Below, in pieces: positions 10,494 through 21,248 of a DNA stretch of 64,000 nt. Numbering within the stretch: the first letter of the stretch is position 1; the number at the start of each line of letters is the position of its first letter. The notes beneath the pieces are model-generated. The model ran no database searches, was not told the origin of the DNA, and saw only the letters and a program-made list of their open reading frames with translations. Source of the DNA: Notolepis coatsorum (taxonomy: Eukaryota > Chordata > Actinopteri > Aulopiformes > Paralepididae); assembly GCA_963971535.1 (NCBI GenBank), contig OZ020589.1, positions 51,783,952 through 51,847,951 of the forward strand, read 5' to 3'. The position numbers and the translations under genes are program-made.

Positions 10494-10757
10494 ATACTGT
10501 AGCATTACAAACCATTTGACAGCCAGGTCCAGCACCTCTCCGTTCTTGTCTTCTAGGAGCCATCGCAGCATGGCCAAGACCTTCCTCATCCAGCATACTG
10601 TCCTTCTGAAGGTCTGAAGTCATTAGTGGCCATGAACCTAGAGAGAGAGCGAGAATACGTTAGTAGATAGTCTAAGGCCAGTGATTCTCAATATTATTTT
10701 GCATATCTAGGACCTCTAATTTAGTCTATGTCATGCACATCTACATACAATATACAG
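10494..10757. repeat. Second copy of the duplicated unit (empty site)
   Basis: It matches the flanks of the fold-back element and contains an intact ATACTGTCCTTCTGAAGG at 10595, where the first copy carries the insertion. Confidence 0.85.
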
Positions 10758-10776
10758 TAGCATCCATCAACACAGG

Positions 10777-11085
10777 ATGACCCTTTCCAGCTGTTGAAAT
10801 GAAAGTCCCAGATTGAAAAGTATATATATACACAGTCACACACACAATAAAACATTGTATACATCACTTACAAGCATGACCACTTGAAGATCTTGAAGAC
10901 TTGGTAGATCTTGACCGTCTTGGGAGAGAGAGAGAGAAGGCATTACAGGATGACTCTTTGAAAATGATGTCCCAGATTAAAAAGTATATATTATATATAC
11001 AGTCACACACACAATAAAAAAAATGTATACATCACTTACGACCACTTGAAGTAGTTGTTCTTGAGCCGTCTTCTGCGTTCATCTC
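10777..11085. repeat. Two units of a dispersed CACACACAATAAAA-containing repeat
   Basis: The units at about 10777-10900 and 10950-11055 share CCCAGATT(G/A)AAAAGTATATA, CAGTCACACACACAATAAAA and TATACATCACTTA...GACCACTTGAAG. A third copy lies at 44310-44420 in the same orientation, outside the giant element. Confidence 0.75.
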
Positions 11086-11264
11086 ATTGATGAGATACAG
11101 CACTGTAACAGTATATTTGCAACAATGAAATTATATATTTTATTACAACTCTATCAGCTGAGTAACAATATTCATCAAAGTGTTGCGTGTTACAGTGTAG
11201 GTTAGTTTATTAGTGCATGACAGTAGGGTTAGCATACTTTTCACACTATAAGCCCCACCTGAAT

Positions 11265-11670
11265 GATAGCCAGTTAGCAGCTCCGGGTACAGTATGTACC
11301 CCAACGTTAGCTCTCATAACGTTAGCAGCTCCTGGTACAGTATAGGTATCAAAAGTTATCTCTCATAGTCATAACGTTAGCAGCTCCGGGTACAGTATGT
11401 ACCCCAACGTTAGCTCTCATAACGTTAGCCAGTTAGCAGCTCCTGGTACAGTAGGTACCAAAAGTTAGCTCTCATAGTCATAACGTTAGCAGCTCCGGGT
11501 ACAGTATGTACCCCAACGTTAGCTCTCATAACGTTAGCCAGTTAGCAGCTCCTGGTACAGTAGGAACCAAAAGTTAGCTGTCATAGTCATAACGTTAGCA
11601 GCTCCGGGTACAGTATACAACGTTAGCTAGTCATACCGTTAGCCAGTTAGCAGCTCCGGTATTTTACAGA
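11265..11670. repeat. Minisatellite GTTAGCAGCTCC, compound unit about 120 bp
   Basis: Alternating subunits GCAGCTCCGGGTACAGTATG and GCAGCTCCTGGTACAGTAGG are joined by AACGTTAGCTCTCATA. About four higher-order units. Confidence 0.9.
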
Positions 11671-12016
11671 TCCCGCCAGTTTAATAATATCGAGCTAATA
11701 ACGTTACAGTAGTCACTGAAAACACAGACTAAACAGCACTCATTTATATCAGCGGCACGCATTACTTATAAATAATAAAAGTGTTGCACAATTACCTGAG
11801 GAGAAGATGCAATTCCGTTGCTCACGACATGGTGCAGGCTCTGTCTGTAGCGCGCTTCAATTCAAATTTCAAACCGGGATCCCCCACAATGCAACGCATC
11901 AGTGTTGCCAGATTTGAGAGTCAGCCTTAATCTGACAAACCTTTGATAATAATGGGCGGTTCGGATATTGTTAATCCGATCTGGCAACCATGCTATCCTT
12001 GTTTCTCCGCACAGAC

Positions 12017-12800
12017 TGACCACGGTTTTGATTGATTGATTGAAAACTTTGTTAACAGATTGCAGAATGGGTACAATACAGTACAGCTCAATACATACAA
12101 TTGTTAAGGGCATGCAGACCAGAGAAAGACGTTCGTCTTGTTTACATCAGGGACCCCCATTTTCAATTCATCATAACATGACATGTGACATACAGATAGA
12201 CACTTCTATACATTTATGACATACCAGATTTGCAAATACAGTAGGCCTACTGTTTGTGATACAAAAAGAGTCTAGAAAAGAGAGTATATATTTGACGTAG
12301 AACCGTACATTATAGGTGGGGGGGGGGGTAGGAGGGGTGGGGGGGCACACTGTACAATGCACAAGCACAACTGTACATTGGAATATTGACAAAACCATGT
12401 TTGGTACTTTACTGTACATTGGAGGGGGTTGGGTTAGGACATTTACAGGGGCCAGTTTCGAATTGCAGTCTCCCGTAGGTGTTCTTTGAGAGTGTTTTGA
12501 AAGTGGGTAGTGATTCACATTCCTTTACATCTTTGGGTAGGGCGTTCCACATTGATGTGGCATAATTGCGAAACGTGTTCCTGTTTGAGCCGAATCTGGG
12601 TTTAACATGATTTGTGGAGCTCCCTCTATGGTGTTGTGGTCGTGGTATTCACTGACCTTTGGAAAGTATTTTGATATGTACACATATATGGGTACCTTGA
12701 TCGTGTATAGTGTATCTTGTAGACAGGCCCATTGCAAGTTGCTGCGCGCTGTCGTCTACTCTAAGCCGTTGTCACGTGGGCAGGGGCGAGGTGGGTTCTA
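12017..12800 (-). mobile_element. LINE 3' fragment with RT C-terminus and ATTG tail
   Basis: The minus strand reads RNTFRNYATSMWNALPKDVK then ECESLPTF. After a one-base shift it continues LKEHLRETAIRNWPL and a stop near 12447, the typical end of a non-LTR polyprotein. The 3' UTR runs to a (TTGA)n/(TCAA)n tail at 12017. Four other copies of the same 3' end (17425, 18660, 34205, 36845) show it is a dispersed family. Clade uncertain within the L2/CR1/Jockey group. Confidence 0.75.
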
Positions 12801-12854
12801 GGAGTAAGGTCAAGCATGTAGTCTGACCAGTTTGTTTTGAGATGAATTGTGTAG

Positions 12855-13227
12855 CAGGGTCAAGTCAAGTCAAGTCAAGTCAAGAGTTTTAATTGTCACG
12901 GCATACAAGTATACAATGAAATGCGGGTGGTCTTGCCCGCAACGATATGCAATACGTGGTACAACATATAATAGAATCCAATAAAAAAAAAACATTGTGC
13001 AATAAACAGGTAACAGGTAACATATTTGTGACATCTCGGTATCTGTACATATTATTTACAGGGCATATAGGACACGGTCAAAGAACACCAGATCCAGGCG
13101 TACAACTAGAACCACCAGAACAGTGAATACGAGCAAAGTAACACGACTAACTGGTAACGACAGATACAGATTACAAAACATACAATTAAAAACTAAAAAT
13201 CTCTAGAAAATCTAGTCAATTTACAAA
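12855..13227. repeat. (AAGTC)n-headed dispersed repeat
   Basis: CAAGT pentamers from 12860 precede GAGTTTTAATTGTCACGGCA and TACAATGAAATGC, the usual 3' end of a fish LINE read in reverse. A related start lies at 21069. The sequence to 13227 is AT-rich and otherwise unremarkable. Confidence 0.6.
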
Positions 13228-13682
13228 CCAATGAGCTTCTAGATACAGTAGAAAGGATATGCAGCCAGTATGAGCTTCTAGATACAGTAGAACAGATATG
13301 CAGCCAGTATGAGCTTCTAGATACAGTAGAACAGATATGCAGCCAGTATGAGCTTCTAGATACAGTAGAACAGATATGCAGCCAGTATGATCTTCTAGAG
13401 ACAGTAGAACAGATATGCAGCCAGTATGAGCTTCTAGATACAGTAGAACAGATATGCAGCCAGTATGAGCTTCTAGATAAGACAGTAGAAGAGATATGCA
13501 GCCAGTATGAGCTTCTAGATAAGACAGTAGAAGAGATATGCAGCCAGTATGAGCTTCTAGATAAGACAGTAGAACAGATATGCAGCCAGTATGAGCTTCT
13601 AGACAGACAGTAGAAGAGATATGCAGCCAGTATGAGCTTCTAGATACAGTAGAACAGATATGCAGCCAGTATGAGCTTCTAA
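13228..13682. repeat. Minisatellite, 39-43 bp unit, left part
   Basis: The unit is GAGCTTCTAGATACAGTAGA followed by ACAGATATGCAGCCAGTAT. A second unit type has GATAAGACAGTAGAAGAGAT. Eleven or so units precede the LINE at 13683, and the same array resumes at 14702. Confidence 0.95.
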
Positions 13683-14701
13683 GATATTCCTTTATTGATC
13701 CCCTTGGGGAAATTCAGGCATCATAGCAGCATGGGGGGGAGGGGGGGATGGGTACAGGTAGTAAAACAACACAGTATACAGGTAGTAAAAGACAACACAG
13801 GCAGTGTAAACAATTTGATCAATATGGTCAATATAATTTACTATCTGACTAGCTGAGGAATATTCACATTATTCACAGTGTCACATGAGGTGCAGTATGC
13901 AAGAGGTAGTGTTATAATTTACTATCTACTGAGTGTACATTAATCAAAGTACCAGGGTAGTCTACTTTGTCCCCCTTGGGTTCCTATAAGTCCCAGGTCA
14001 ATGTCTGGTAGCAGTCGCTGTCGCTGCCCCCTGTTGTGGGGCCTGGAGGCTGCTAGTCGCTGCCCACTGTTGTGGAGCCTGATGGCCGCTGGTATGAAGG
14101 ACTGTCCGAGGCGGTTAGTTGAGTGTCGGGGGGGGATGAGTCTGTGGCTGAACGAGCTTCTCATCTTGACTAGCTCGTCGTAGAGGGGGTGGTAGGGGTT
14201 CTCCATGATGGCATCCAGCTTCCTTATCATCCCCCTCTCTCCCATCACCTCAAGTCTAGGTAGCTCGACTCCCACCACGGAGCTAGCCTTCCTCACCAGC
14301 TTGTTGAGCTTGTTGGTGTCCCTTGAGTTGATGTAGCCTCCCCAGCATGCCACAGCATAGAAGAGGATGCTGGCCACAACAGACTGGTAAAAAGACTGCA
14401 GCAGTTTGTTGCACACATTGAAGGACCTGAGTCTCCTCAGGAAGAACAGCCTGCTCTGTCCCTTCCTGTAGAGGGCCTCTGTGTTGTCCGACCAGTCCAG
14501 TTTATTGTTCAGGTGTACCCCAAGGAACTTGTATGAGTCCACCATCTCCACATCCACCCCTCGGATGGAGATGGGAATCGGGGGGGGCCTCTTCTTGCCC
14601 CTCCGGAAGTCCACCACCAGCTCCTTGGTCTTACTGGTGTTGAGTTGGAGGTGGTTGCTGTCGCTCCACCCCACGAAGCTCTCCACCAGGGCTCTGTACT
14701 C
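13683..14701 (-). mobile_element. L2/Rex1-type LINE 3' fragment inserted in the minisatellite
   Basis: A minus-strand frame of about 248 residues (14686-13940) begins inside the RT domain: LNTSKTKELVVDFRRGKKRP, then YKFLGVHLNNKLDW, KGQSRLFFLRRLRSFNVC and FYQSVVASILFYAV, ending after LGQSFIPAAIRLHN. The catalytic FADD motif is missing, so the copy is 5'-truncated. The 3' end at 13683 is TTCCTTTATTGATCCC in the plus reading. Identical minisatellite units on both sides show that it inserted into the array. Confidence 0.85.
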
Positions 14702-15270
14702 CTCTAGATACAGTAGAACAGATATGCAGCCAGTATGAGCTTCTAGATAAGACAGTAGAAGAGATATGCAGCCAGTATGAGCTTCTAGATAAGACAGTAG
14801 AAGAGATATGCAGCCAGTATGAGCTTCTAGATAAGACAGTAGAACAGATATGCAGCCAATATGAGCTTCTAGACAGACAGTAGAAGAGATATGCAGCCAG
14901 TATGAGCTTCTAGATACAGTAGAACAGATATTCAGCCAGTATGAGCTTCTAGATACAGTAGAACAGATATGCAGCCAGTATGAGCTTCTAGATACAGTAG
15001 AACAGATATGCAGCCAGTATGATCTTCTAGAGACAGTAGAACAGATATGCAGCCAGTATGAGCTTCTAGATACAGTAGAACAGATATGCAGCCAGTATGA
15101 GCTTCTAGATAAGACAGTAGAAGAGATATGCAGCCAGTATGAGCTTCTAGATAAGACAGTAGAAGAGATATGCAGCCAGTATGAGCTTCTAGATAAGACA
15201 GTAGAAGAGATATGCAGCCAGTATGAGCTTCTAGATAGACAGTAGAACAGATATGCAGCCAGTATGAGCT
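14702..15270. repeat. Minisatellite, 39-43 bp unit, right part
   Basis: Continuation of the 13228 array after the LINE. The order of unit variants (plain, plain, GATCTTCTAGAGACAG, then three GATAAGACAG units) recurs on both sides, suggesting higher-order duplication. Confidence 0.95.
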
Positions 15271-15445
15271 TGTTGCATACTCATGTTAAACAGTTGGCAT
15301 TAGTGCAGAATTGAACTAAAACTGTCTCATAGGAACGGATTCTGGAATGGCATTTTGAATAAATGACTAAATGACATAAATGAAAGCTCTCATCGACTCC
15401 GACAGATTGCTAGTCATTCATAATGGCATCGAAAGACTGTCCAAA

Positions 15446-17030
15446 TGACCTGTGTTGTGTTAGCTTGTGTTAGCTTGGGGAGCTGCGGTCTGTGTTGTGT
15501 TAGCTTGGGGAGCTGCAGTCTGTGTTGTGTTAGCTTGTGTTAGCTTGGGGAGCTGCGGTCCATGTTGTGTTAGCTTGTGTTAGCTTGGGGAGCTGCAGTC
15601 TGTGTTGTGTTAGCTTGTGTTAGCTTGGGGAGCTGCAGTCTGTGTTGTGTTAGCTTGTGTTAGCTTGGGGAGCTGCGGTCCATGTTGTGTTAGCTTGTGT
15701 TAGCTTGGGGAGCTGCGGTCCATGTTGTGTTAGCTTGTGTTAGCTTGGGGAGCTGCGGTCCATGTTGTGTTAGCTTGTGTTAGCTTGGGGAGCTGCAGTC
15801 TGTGTTGTGTTAGCTTGTGTTAGCTTGGGGAGCTGCGGTCCATGTTGTGTTAGCTTGTGTTAGCTTGGGGAGCTGCAGTCTGTGTTGTGTTAGCTTGTGT
15901 TAGCTTGGGGAGCTGCGGTCCATGTTGTGTTAGCTTGTGTTAGCTTGGGGAGCTGCAGTCTGTGTTGTGTTAGCTTGTGTTAGCTTGGGGAGCTGCGGTC
16001 CATGTTGTGTTAGCTTGTGTTAGCTTGGGGAGCTGCAGTCTGTGTTGTGTTAGCTTGTGTTAGCTTGGGGAGCTGCGGTCCATGTTGTGTTAGCTTGTGT
16101 TAGCTTGGGGAGCTGTAGTCTGTGTTGGGTTAGCTTGTGTTAGCTTGGGGAGCTGCGGTCCATGTTGTGTTAGCTTGTGTTAGCTTGGGGAGCTGCGGTC
16201 CATGTTGTGTTAGCTTGTGTTAGCTTGGGGAGCTGCGGTCCATGTTGTGTTAGCTTGTGTTAGCTTGGGGAGCTGCGGTCCATGTTGTGTTAGCTTGTGT
16301 TAGCTTGGGGAGCTGCAGTCTGTGTTGTGTTAGCTTGTGTTAGCTTGGGGAGCTGCAGTCTGTGTTGTGTTAGCTTGTGTTAGCTTGGGGAGCTGCGGTC
16401 CATGTTGTGTTAGCTTGTGTTAGCTTGGGGAGCTGCAGTCTGTGTTGTGTTAGATTGTGTTAGCTTGGGGAGCTGCGGTCCATGTTGTGTTAGCTTGTGT
16501 TAGCTTGGGGAGCTGCGGTCCATGTTGTGTTAGCTTGTGTTAGCTTGGGGAGCTGCAGTCTGTGTTGTGTTAGCTTGTGTTAGCTTGGGGAGCTGCGGTC
16601 CATGTTGTGTTAGCTTGTGTTAGCTTGGGGAGCTGCAGTCTGTGTTGTGTTAGCTTGTGTTAGCTTGGGGAGCTGCGGTCCATGTTGTGTTAGCTTGTGT
16701 TAGCTTGGGGAGCTGCAGTCTGTGTTGTGTTAGCTTGTGTTAGCTTGGGGAGCGGCGGTCCATGTTGTGTTAGCTTGTGTTAGCTTGGGGAGCTGCGGTC
16801 CATGTTGTGTTAGCTTGGGGAGCTGCGGTCCATGTTGTGTTAGCTTGTGTTAGCTTGGGGAGCTGCAGTCTGTGTTGTGTTAGCTTGTGTTAGCTTGGGG
16901 AGCTGCGGTCCATGTTGTGTTAGCTTGGGGAGCTGCAGTCTGTGTTGTGTTAGATTGGGGAGCTGCAGTCTGTGTTGTGTTAGCTTGGGGAGCTGCGGTC
17001 CATGTTGTGTTAGCTTGGGGAGCTGCTAAC
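15446..17030. repeat. 40-bp minisatellite, about 39 units
   Basis: The unit is TGTTGTGTTAGCTTGTGTTA plus GCTTGGGGAGCTGCRGTCYA. Two unit types, GCGGTCCA and GCAGTCTG, alternate in long runs. Thirty-bp units lacking one TTAGCTTGTG occur at both ends, chiefly the right end after about 16800. Near-perfect homogeneity over 1.5 kb implies recent expansion. Confidence 0.97.
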
Positions 17031-17035
17031 TATAG

Positions 17036-17330
17036 AGGCCATAACCACAGTATTACATATACTCTTGTTAGCTTTATGAGGCTACATCAACACGCTCCTA
17101 TGAGTGCAGCATGTTAGCTTTATGAGGCTAAATCAACATCCTATGAGTGCAGCTATAATGTTAGCTTTATGAGGCTACATCAACATGCAGGCTCCTATGA
17201 GTGCAGCTAATGTTATGAGGCTCTGCCCCCCCTCCACTCCTCTAACACCCACCTCGCTCTGCCCCCCCCCCCTCCACTCCTCTAACATTTTATTTATTAA
17301 TTTTATTATTATTATTTATTTGTTGCCATT
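17036..17330. repeat. Degenerate about 55-bp repeat and C/T-rich segment
   Basis: Three spaced copies of TTAGCTTTATGAGGCTA are each followed by CCTATGAGTGCAGC. After this come two near-identical CTCTGCCCCCC...CCACTCCTCTAACA segments around 17220-17287. Confidence 0.8.
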
Positions 17331-17424
17331 AAAATAATAGGCAAGCATAGGGCTAAAACATTTTCATAAACAATAATATAATTTTTTGTTATTTGGTTAT
17401 AATAAGGGCTTTTCTATGCATTTG

Positions 17425-17490
17425 TCTGATTGATTGATTGATTGAAAGCTTTATTGACAGACTGCAGAGTGGGTACAGTACAGCTGTATT
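17425..17490 (-). repeat. LINE 3' tail fragment (ATTG family)
   Basis: TGATTGATTGATTGAAAGCT and GACAGACTGCAGAGTGGGTA match the 3' end at 12017. Confidence 0.7.
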
Positions 17491-17584
17491 CACTTGTTGC
17501 GGTGGTCTCAACGGAACAATTTTGATTGACAGTCGATTCTGCCAATCACACCGCTGTTGTGTGTGGGGGCGGCGTCGCTTGACT

Positions 17585-18440
17585 GAAACTTCGGCTCTGC
17601 CCCGGCAACCATTGCCGAGCCAGAGCCGGTTTATCTTTGGCGAGCCCGAGTCGGCTCTGCCCCGGCAACCATTGCCGTGCCAGATCCGGTTTATCTTTGG
17701 CGAGCCCGAGTCGGCTCTGGCACGGCAAGCCGAGCCGGGCCAGAGCCGGTTTATCTTTGGCGAGCCCGAGTCGGCTCTGCCCCGGCAACCATTGCCGTGC
17801 CAGAGCCGGTTAATCTTTGGCGAGCCCGAGTCGGCTCTGCCCCGGCAACCATTGCCGTGCCAGAGCCGGTTTATCTTTGGCGAGCCCGAGTCGGCTCCGC
17901 CCCGGCAACCATTGCCGGGCCAGAGCCGGTTTATCTTTGGCGAGCCCGAGTCGGCTCTGCCCCGGCAACCAGAGCCGGGCCAGAGCCGGTTTATCTTTGG
18001 CGAGCCCGAGTCGGCTCTGCCCCGGCAACCATTGCCGTGCCAGAGCCGGTTTATCTTTGGCGAGCCCGAGTCGGCTCTGGCACGGCAAGCCGAGCCGGGC
18101 CAGAGCCGGTTAATCTTTGGCGAGCCCGAGTCAGCTCTGCCCCGGCAACCATTGCCGTGCCAGAGCCGGTTTATCTTTGGCGAGCCCGAGTCGGCTCCGC
18201 CCCGGCAACCATTGCCGGGCCAGAGCCGGTTTATCTTTGGCGAGCCCGAGTCGGCTCTGCCCCGGCAACCAGAGCCGGGCCAGAGCCGGTTTATCTTTGG
18301 AGAGCGCGAGTCGGCTCTGCCCCGGCAACCATTACCGCGCCAGATCCGGCTCATCGTTGGCGTGCCGTGCCGGACATATGCCGAGTGTGCCGACCGGTAG
18401 CCGGAATTGGGCCGAGTATGCTGGCCACCTGGGTAGACTC
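17585..18440. repeat. 60-bp CCGGC minisatellite open in several frames
   Basis: About 13 units of exactly 60 bp contain CGGCTCTGCCCCGGCAACCA, TTGCC and CCAGAGCCGGTTTATCTTTG. Because 60 is a multiple of three and the unit has few stops, frames of about 310-320 residues open on both strands (17438-18400 plus, 17677-18615 plus, 18354-17389 minus). None looks like a protein other than a periodic one. Inside each unit CCGGCTCTGGC and GCCAGAGCCGG can pair. Unit variants recur as blocks, the sign of multi-unit duplication. The right edge, GGCCACCTGGGTAGA, is shared with 44668-44808. Confidence 0.95.
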
Positions 18441-18659
18441 TAATTCACAACTTGAAACACAATATATAAATAGAAAAGTTAGAAACAAAACTTGCACGTC
18501 TCCAAACACAGGCAGATCTCTCCCTCTCTCCTTCTCTCTCTCACACACAGCGCGACGTGGAATCGATTCATTACACAATCAGACCTATTATATACCAAGA
18601 ATAACTTCAGTATGAGTACAGGGCTGTACACATATTTTGCATATTGTTAAACGAGCCAA

Positions 18660-18833
18660 GGCTAGCTATTAAACTATCGATATGAATCGACAATCTGGGA
18701 CCCTGATGTAAACAAGACAAACGTCTTTCTCTGGTCTGCATCCCCTTAACAATTGTGTGTATTGAGCCGTACTGTATTGTACCCATTCTGCAATCTGTTA
18801 ATAAAGTTCTCATTCATTCATTCATTCAAACAT
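18660..18833 (+). repeat. LINE 3' tail fragment with ATTC tail
   Basis: GATGTAAACAAGACAAACGT, GTCTGCATCCCCTTAACAAT and CCCATTCTGCAATCTGTTAA, then a (CATT)n tail. Same family as 12017 but in the opposite orientation. Confidence 0.75.
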
Positions 18834-19095
18834 AGACGATATTGAACAAGCCATAATCCACGTATTTTCAATCCGAGAGAGCTGCAGTAGTTAAATCAAT
18901 GAGCCATCGACATAGTCAGTGTGGTAACGTTATTATTGCATCCAAGATTGATACACGGCTGGCTAGGCAGTTGGTAGTCATAGTCTTGTGTTATAAAATA
19001 AATAAACAATCAGCAATGTCTCGCTTCATGAATGGCCAGCAGTAGCCTAACAGTACTGCTCCTAAAAAAAACTATTTACAAACGTTAACGTTAAC

Positions 19096-19099
<4 letters not shown>
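18834..19099. other. Unassigned sequence in the giant element
   Basis: No repeat boundary or coding signal recognised. Confidence 0.4.

Positions 19100-19168
<69 letters not shown>
19100..19168. repeat. (AG)n microsatellite
   Basis: About 34 uninterrupted AG units. Confidence 0.97.
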
Positions 19169-19171
<3 letters not shown>

Positions 19172-19990
19172 CACTGTTTAGTTGAAACGTCCAGGGCAGG
19201 AGAGCTTGATAAACGTGTATAATCCACTGATGATGTATTCCAGACCACTGTCCACTGTAGTCTGTCTCCAGACTGCATCCGCCATATAGCTTGTTAGCCC
19301 AGTGTTAGCTCGTTAGCACAACACAAGTACATTCCTTTGTCCATTTCCGCTCGAACAGACTGCAAACTACCTGGCGTTCTATCGCCATGCTCTAAGACAA
19401 ACTCTAACCTTAACCAACTTTGAAAGAGTGCCTAAGCTTAACAGTCTAAAGAACTTGCAGTCACGGCACGCTCGTCTAAGACAAACAGCTGCCTGCATCA
19501 TTCTCACAACAACACAACTATCTCCACCGACCAACCTAGGAATAACCTAGAATTGGAACATTAGAAATTGGATTCGGCCAATCAGAGATCGTCTCTGTGA
19601 AATTCTGCTACGGAAAAAAATACTGGCGTCGGCCAATCAGAGAGCGTCTCCGCGAAATGCGGCTACAGATATTCTTGACGCTACTGGCTAGACCGCTTCA
19701 AATCGCGCCCGGATTCCAACATAATAGTCATATTTCAACGCACAACGCGTTATGCACTGATTGGCTGTGACGGATACAGCGATCAAACTGTGACGCGCAC
19801 TCAGAGCGCTATCGCGTATAGCCCGGGCCGAGAAATACGAAAAAATAAAAAAAACTTGATGTCACTTCCTGCTCTGGAAAACGAGTGTTTTTTAATTGCG
19901 ATAATAACGTTATATTGTGCATTGGAAATACAAACATACTTAAAATGAGTAAATATTAAAAAACGTATTTTTCTTGTTCTCTCATATAAC
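19169..19990. other. Right interior of the giant element with CCAAT-containing direct repeats
   Basis: TCGGCCAATCAGAGA occurs twice about 60 bp apart (near 19576 and 19630) with flanking similarity. Part of 19380-19440 (TATCGCC...CTCTAA...AACTTTGAAAGAGTGCCTAA) resembles the short interspersed repeat at 20630 and 22270. Inverted CCAAT boxes could drive transcription, but no coding frame follows. Confidence 0.5.
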
Positions 19991-20048
19991 CAGGGTAGTT
20001 CCTGAGGGGGGGCGGCGCCCGAGCGCCCCTAGTGGCGAGCCGCCACTG

Positions 20049-20150
20049 ATAGCACCTTTCATACAAAAATGGCAGCTCACAGTGCTTTATAACAGAAAAA
20101 GACAGGCATAAAATGAGCACATAAAGTGCAGACCTATAAAATCACAGTTT
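20049..20150 (-). repeat. Right half of the LINE 3' end split by the giant element
   Basis: TTTCATACAAAAATGGCAGCTCACAGTGC continues from AATACACTTTCTTTGTATAG at 4758-4777 (the LINE reads on the minus strand). Together they match the intact 3' end at 46612-46670. Confidence 0.8.
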
Positions 20151-20566
20151 TTCACATTAGGATATAACATCCCAATAGGCCACCTTGTTTATGGTTTGAT
20201 GTGTTTTATATAATGGCATGCACATTTCTTGATTCTGATTGGCTGAAACATTTCTCATAACACATGCTCGTGATCCCAGAACCCACCCACAACCAAATTA
20301 CAATCACTCCGCCAGTTTGAGTTTTTATAAATGAAACCAAGATGGCGGACAATAATCTTTACGAATGGATGTGTTGATAGCGTCATAACGACTCATTCAA
20401 AAATAATTCTGTCACGTGGAATGTGTTAGTTTCTTACACAATGTTGGATTATGTAATTGGTTGGTCATGACTCATTGTGGAACAAAATATAAATCGCGGG
20501 AAGTCTGTTGTTAGATGCCATTCGTCAAAAGGACACTCATTTCACGGTTAATAACATTTTCAAGCA

Positions 20567-20809
20567 ATCAATCAATCAATCCAATAACACACGCTCACTT
20601 CATTCTTGCCTTGAAACAGCGCACCTGGAATCAGGGCTGGTGGTCTATCGCCCTGCTCTAAAGATAAACTCTAAGCATAACCCACTTCGAAAGAGGGCCT
20701 AAGCATAACCAGTTCGAAACAAGGCGGACATTAATAAAATGTTCAATCAATCAATCAATCAAACCAATAACACACGCTCACTTCATTCTTGCCTTGAAAC
20801 AGCGCACCT
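20567..20809 (+). repeat. Short interspersed repeat with AATC tail between 46-bp direct repeats
   Basis: The core at 20629-20766 (GGAATCAGGGCTGGTGGTCT, CTAAGCATAACC, then (AATC)n) has relatives at 22272-22420 and 19380-19460. It is flanked by two copies of a 46-bp sequence starting CCAATAACACACGCTCACTT at about 20580 and 20764. The flanks are longer than an ordinary retroposon target duplication. Confidence 0.65.
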
Positions 20810-20929
20810 CCGAGCTGCTTCCACACGCTTTTTTACTACTTTTTCTGCGGATGGTTTTGTCAATAAATCTTCAATTAATGTGTGTTTATTGTATAGCAAT
20901 AAGGTTGGATGAATTCGGTCATTGTATAA

Positions 20930-21050
20930 AAGCATTACATCACGCAACAGAGTGTGTTATAGAAATTAGATCACACCTATGGGAGTCTAACAACCACCCA
21001 TAGGCGTGATCTAATTTCTATAACACACTCTGTCGCGTGATGTAATGCTT
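20930..21050. repeat. Near-perfect hairpin, 54-bp arms, 13-nt loop
   Basis: AAGCATTACATCACGC at 20930 pairs with GCGTGATGTAATGCTT ending at 21050. The arms differ at only two positions, both G:U-compatible in RNA on one strand. Possibly a tiny palindromic MITE. Confidence 0.9.
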
Positions 21051-21248
21051 AAATGGTGTATGTGTGTGTCAAGTCAGGTCAAGTCAAGTGTTGCTTTATT
21101 GATTAAATGCAGGCTTCATGACACTATGGTGGCAGGAGAGGGGAGGTTCAAGTGTAACGGAGGTACCGCAAGTATATCCACAGTCACGATGGACTTCATG
21201 TGTTGTGACTGTGGCACATAGCGGTACTGCAAGTAAAACTCACTCCCC

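Larger units (their letters stand above)
4782..20048. mobile_element. Giant hAT-like element, 15,267 bp, target duplication ATAGCACC
   Basis: The left end CAGTGGCGGC and the right end (reverse complement CAGTGGCGGC) are perfect 10-bp terminal inverted repeats. Both subterminal regions also share CGCCACTAGGGGCGCT. ATAGCACC is duplicated at 4774-4781 and 20049-20056. Joining the flanks restores a LINE 3' end of the type seen uninterrupted, in reverse, near 46612-46670, so an empty-site paralogue is present in the window. The interior has no hAT transposase. It consists of minisatellite arrays, GC-rich repeats, a nested fold-back element (8937-10334), LINE fragments and a captured calcium-channel exon (6367-6731). 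The ends and duplication support one insertion event. The alternative is two smaller related elements that together mobilised or later gained the middle. Non-autonomous in either case. Confidence 0.75.

Noticed and set aside
17389-18615. Three open frames of 312-321 codons on both strands
   Set aside because: They follow from a 60-bp tandem unit without stops. The predicted proteins are periodic and overlap each other in opposite directions.
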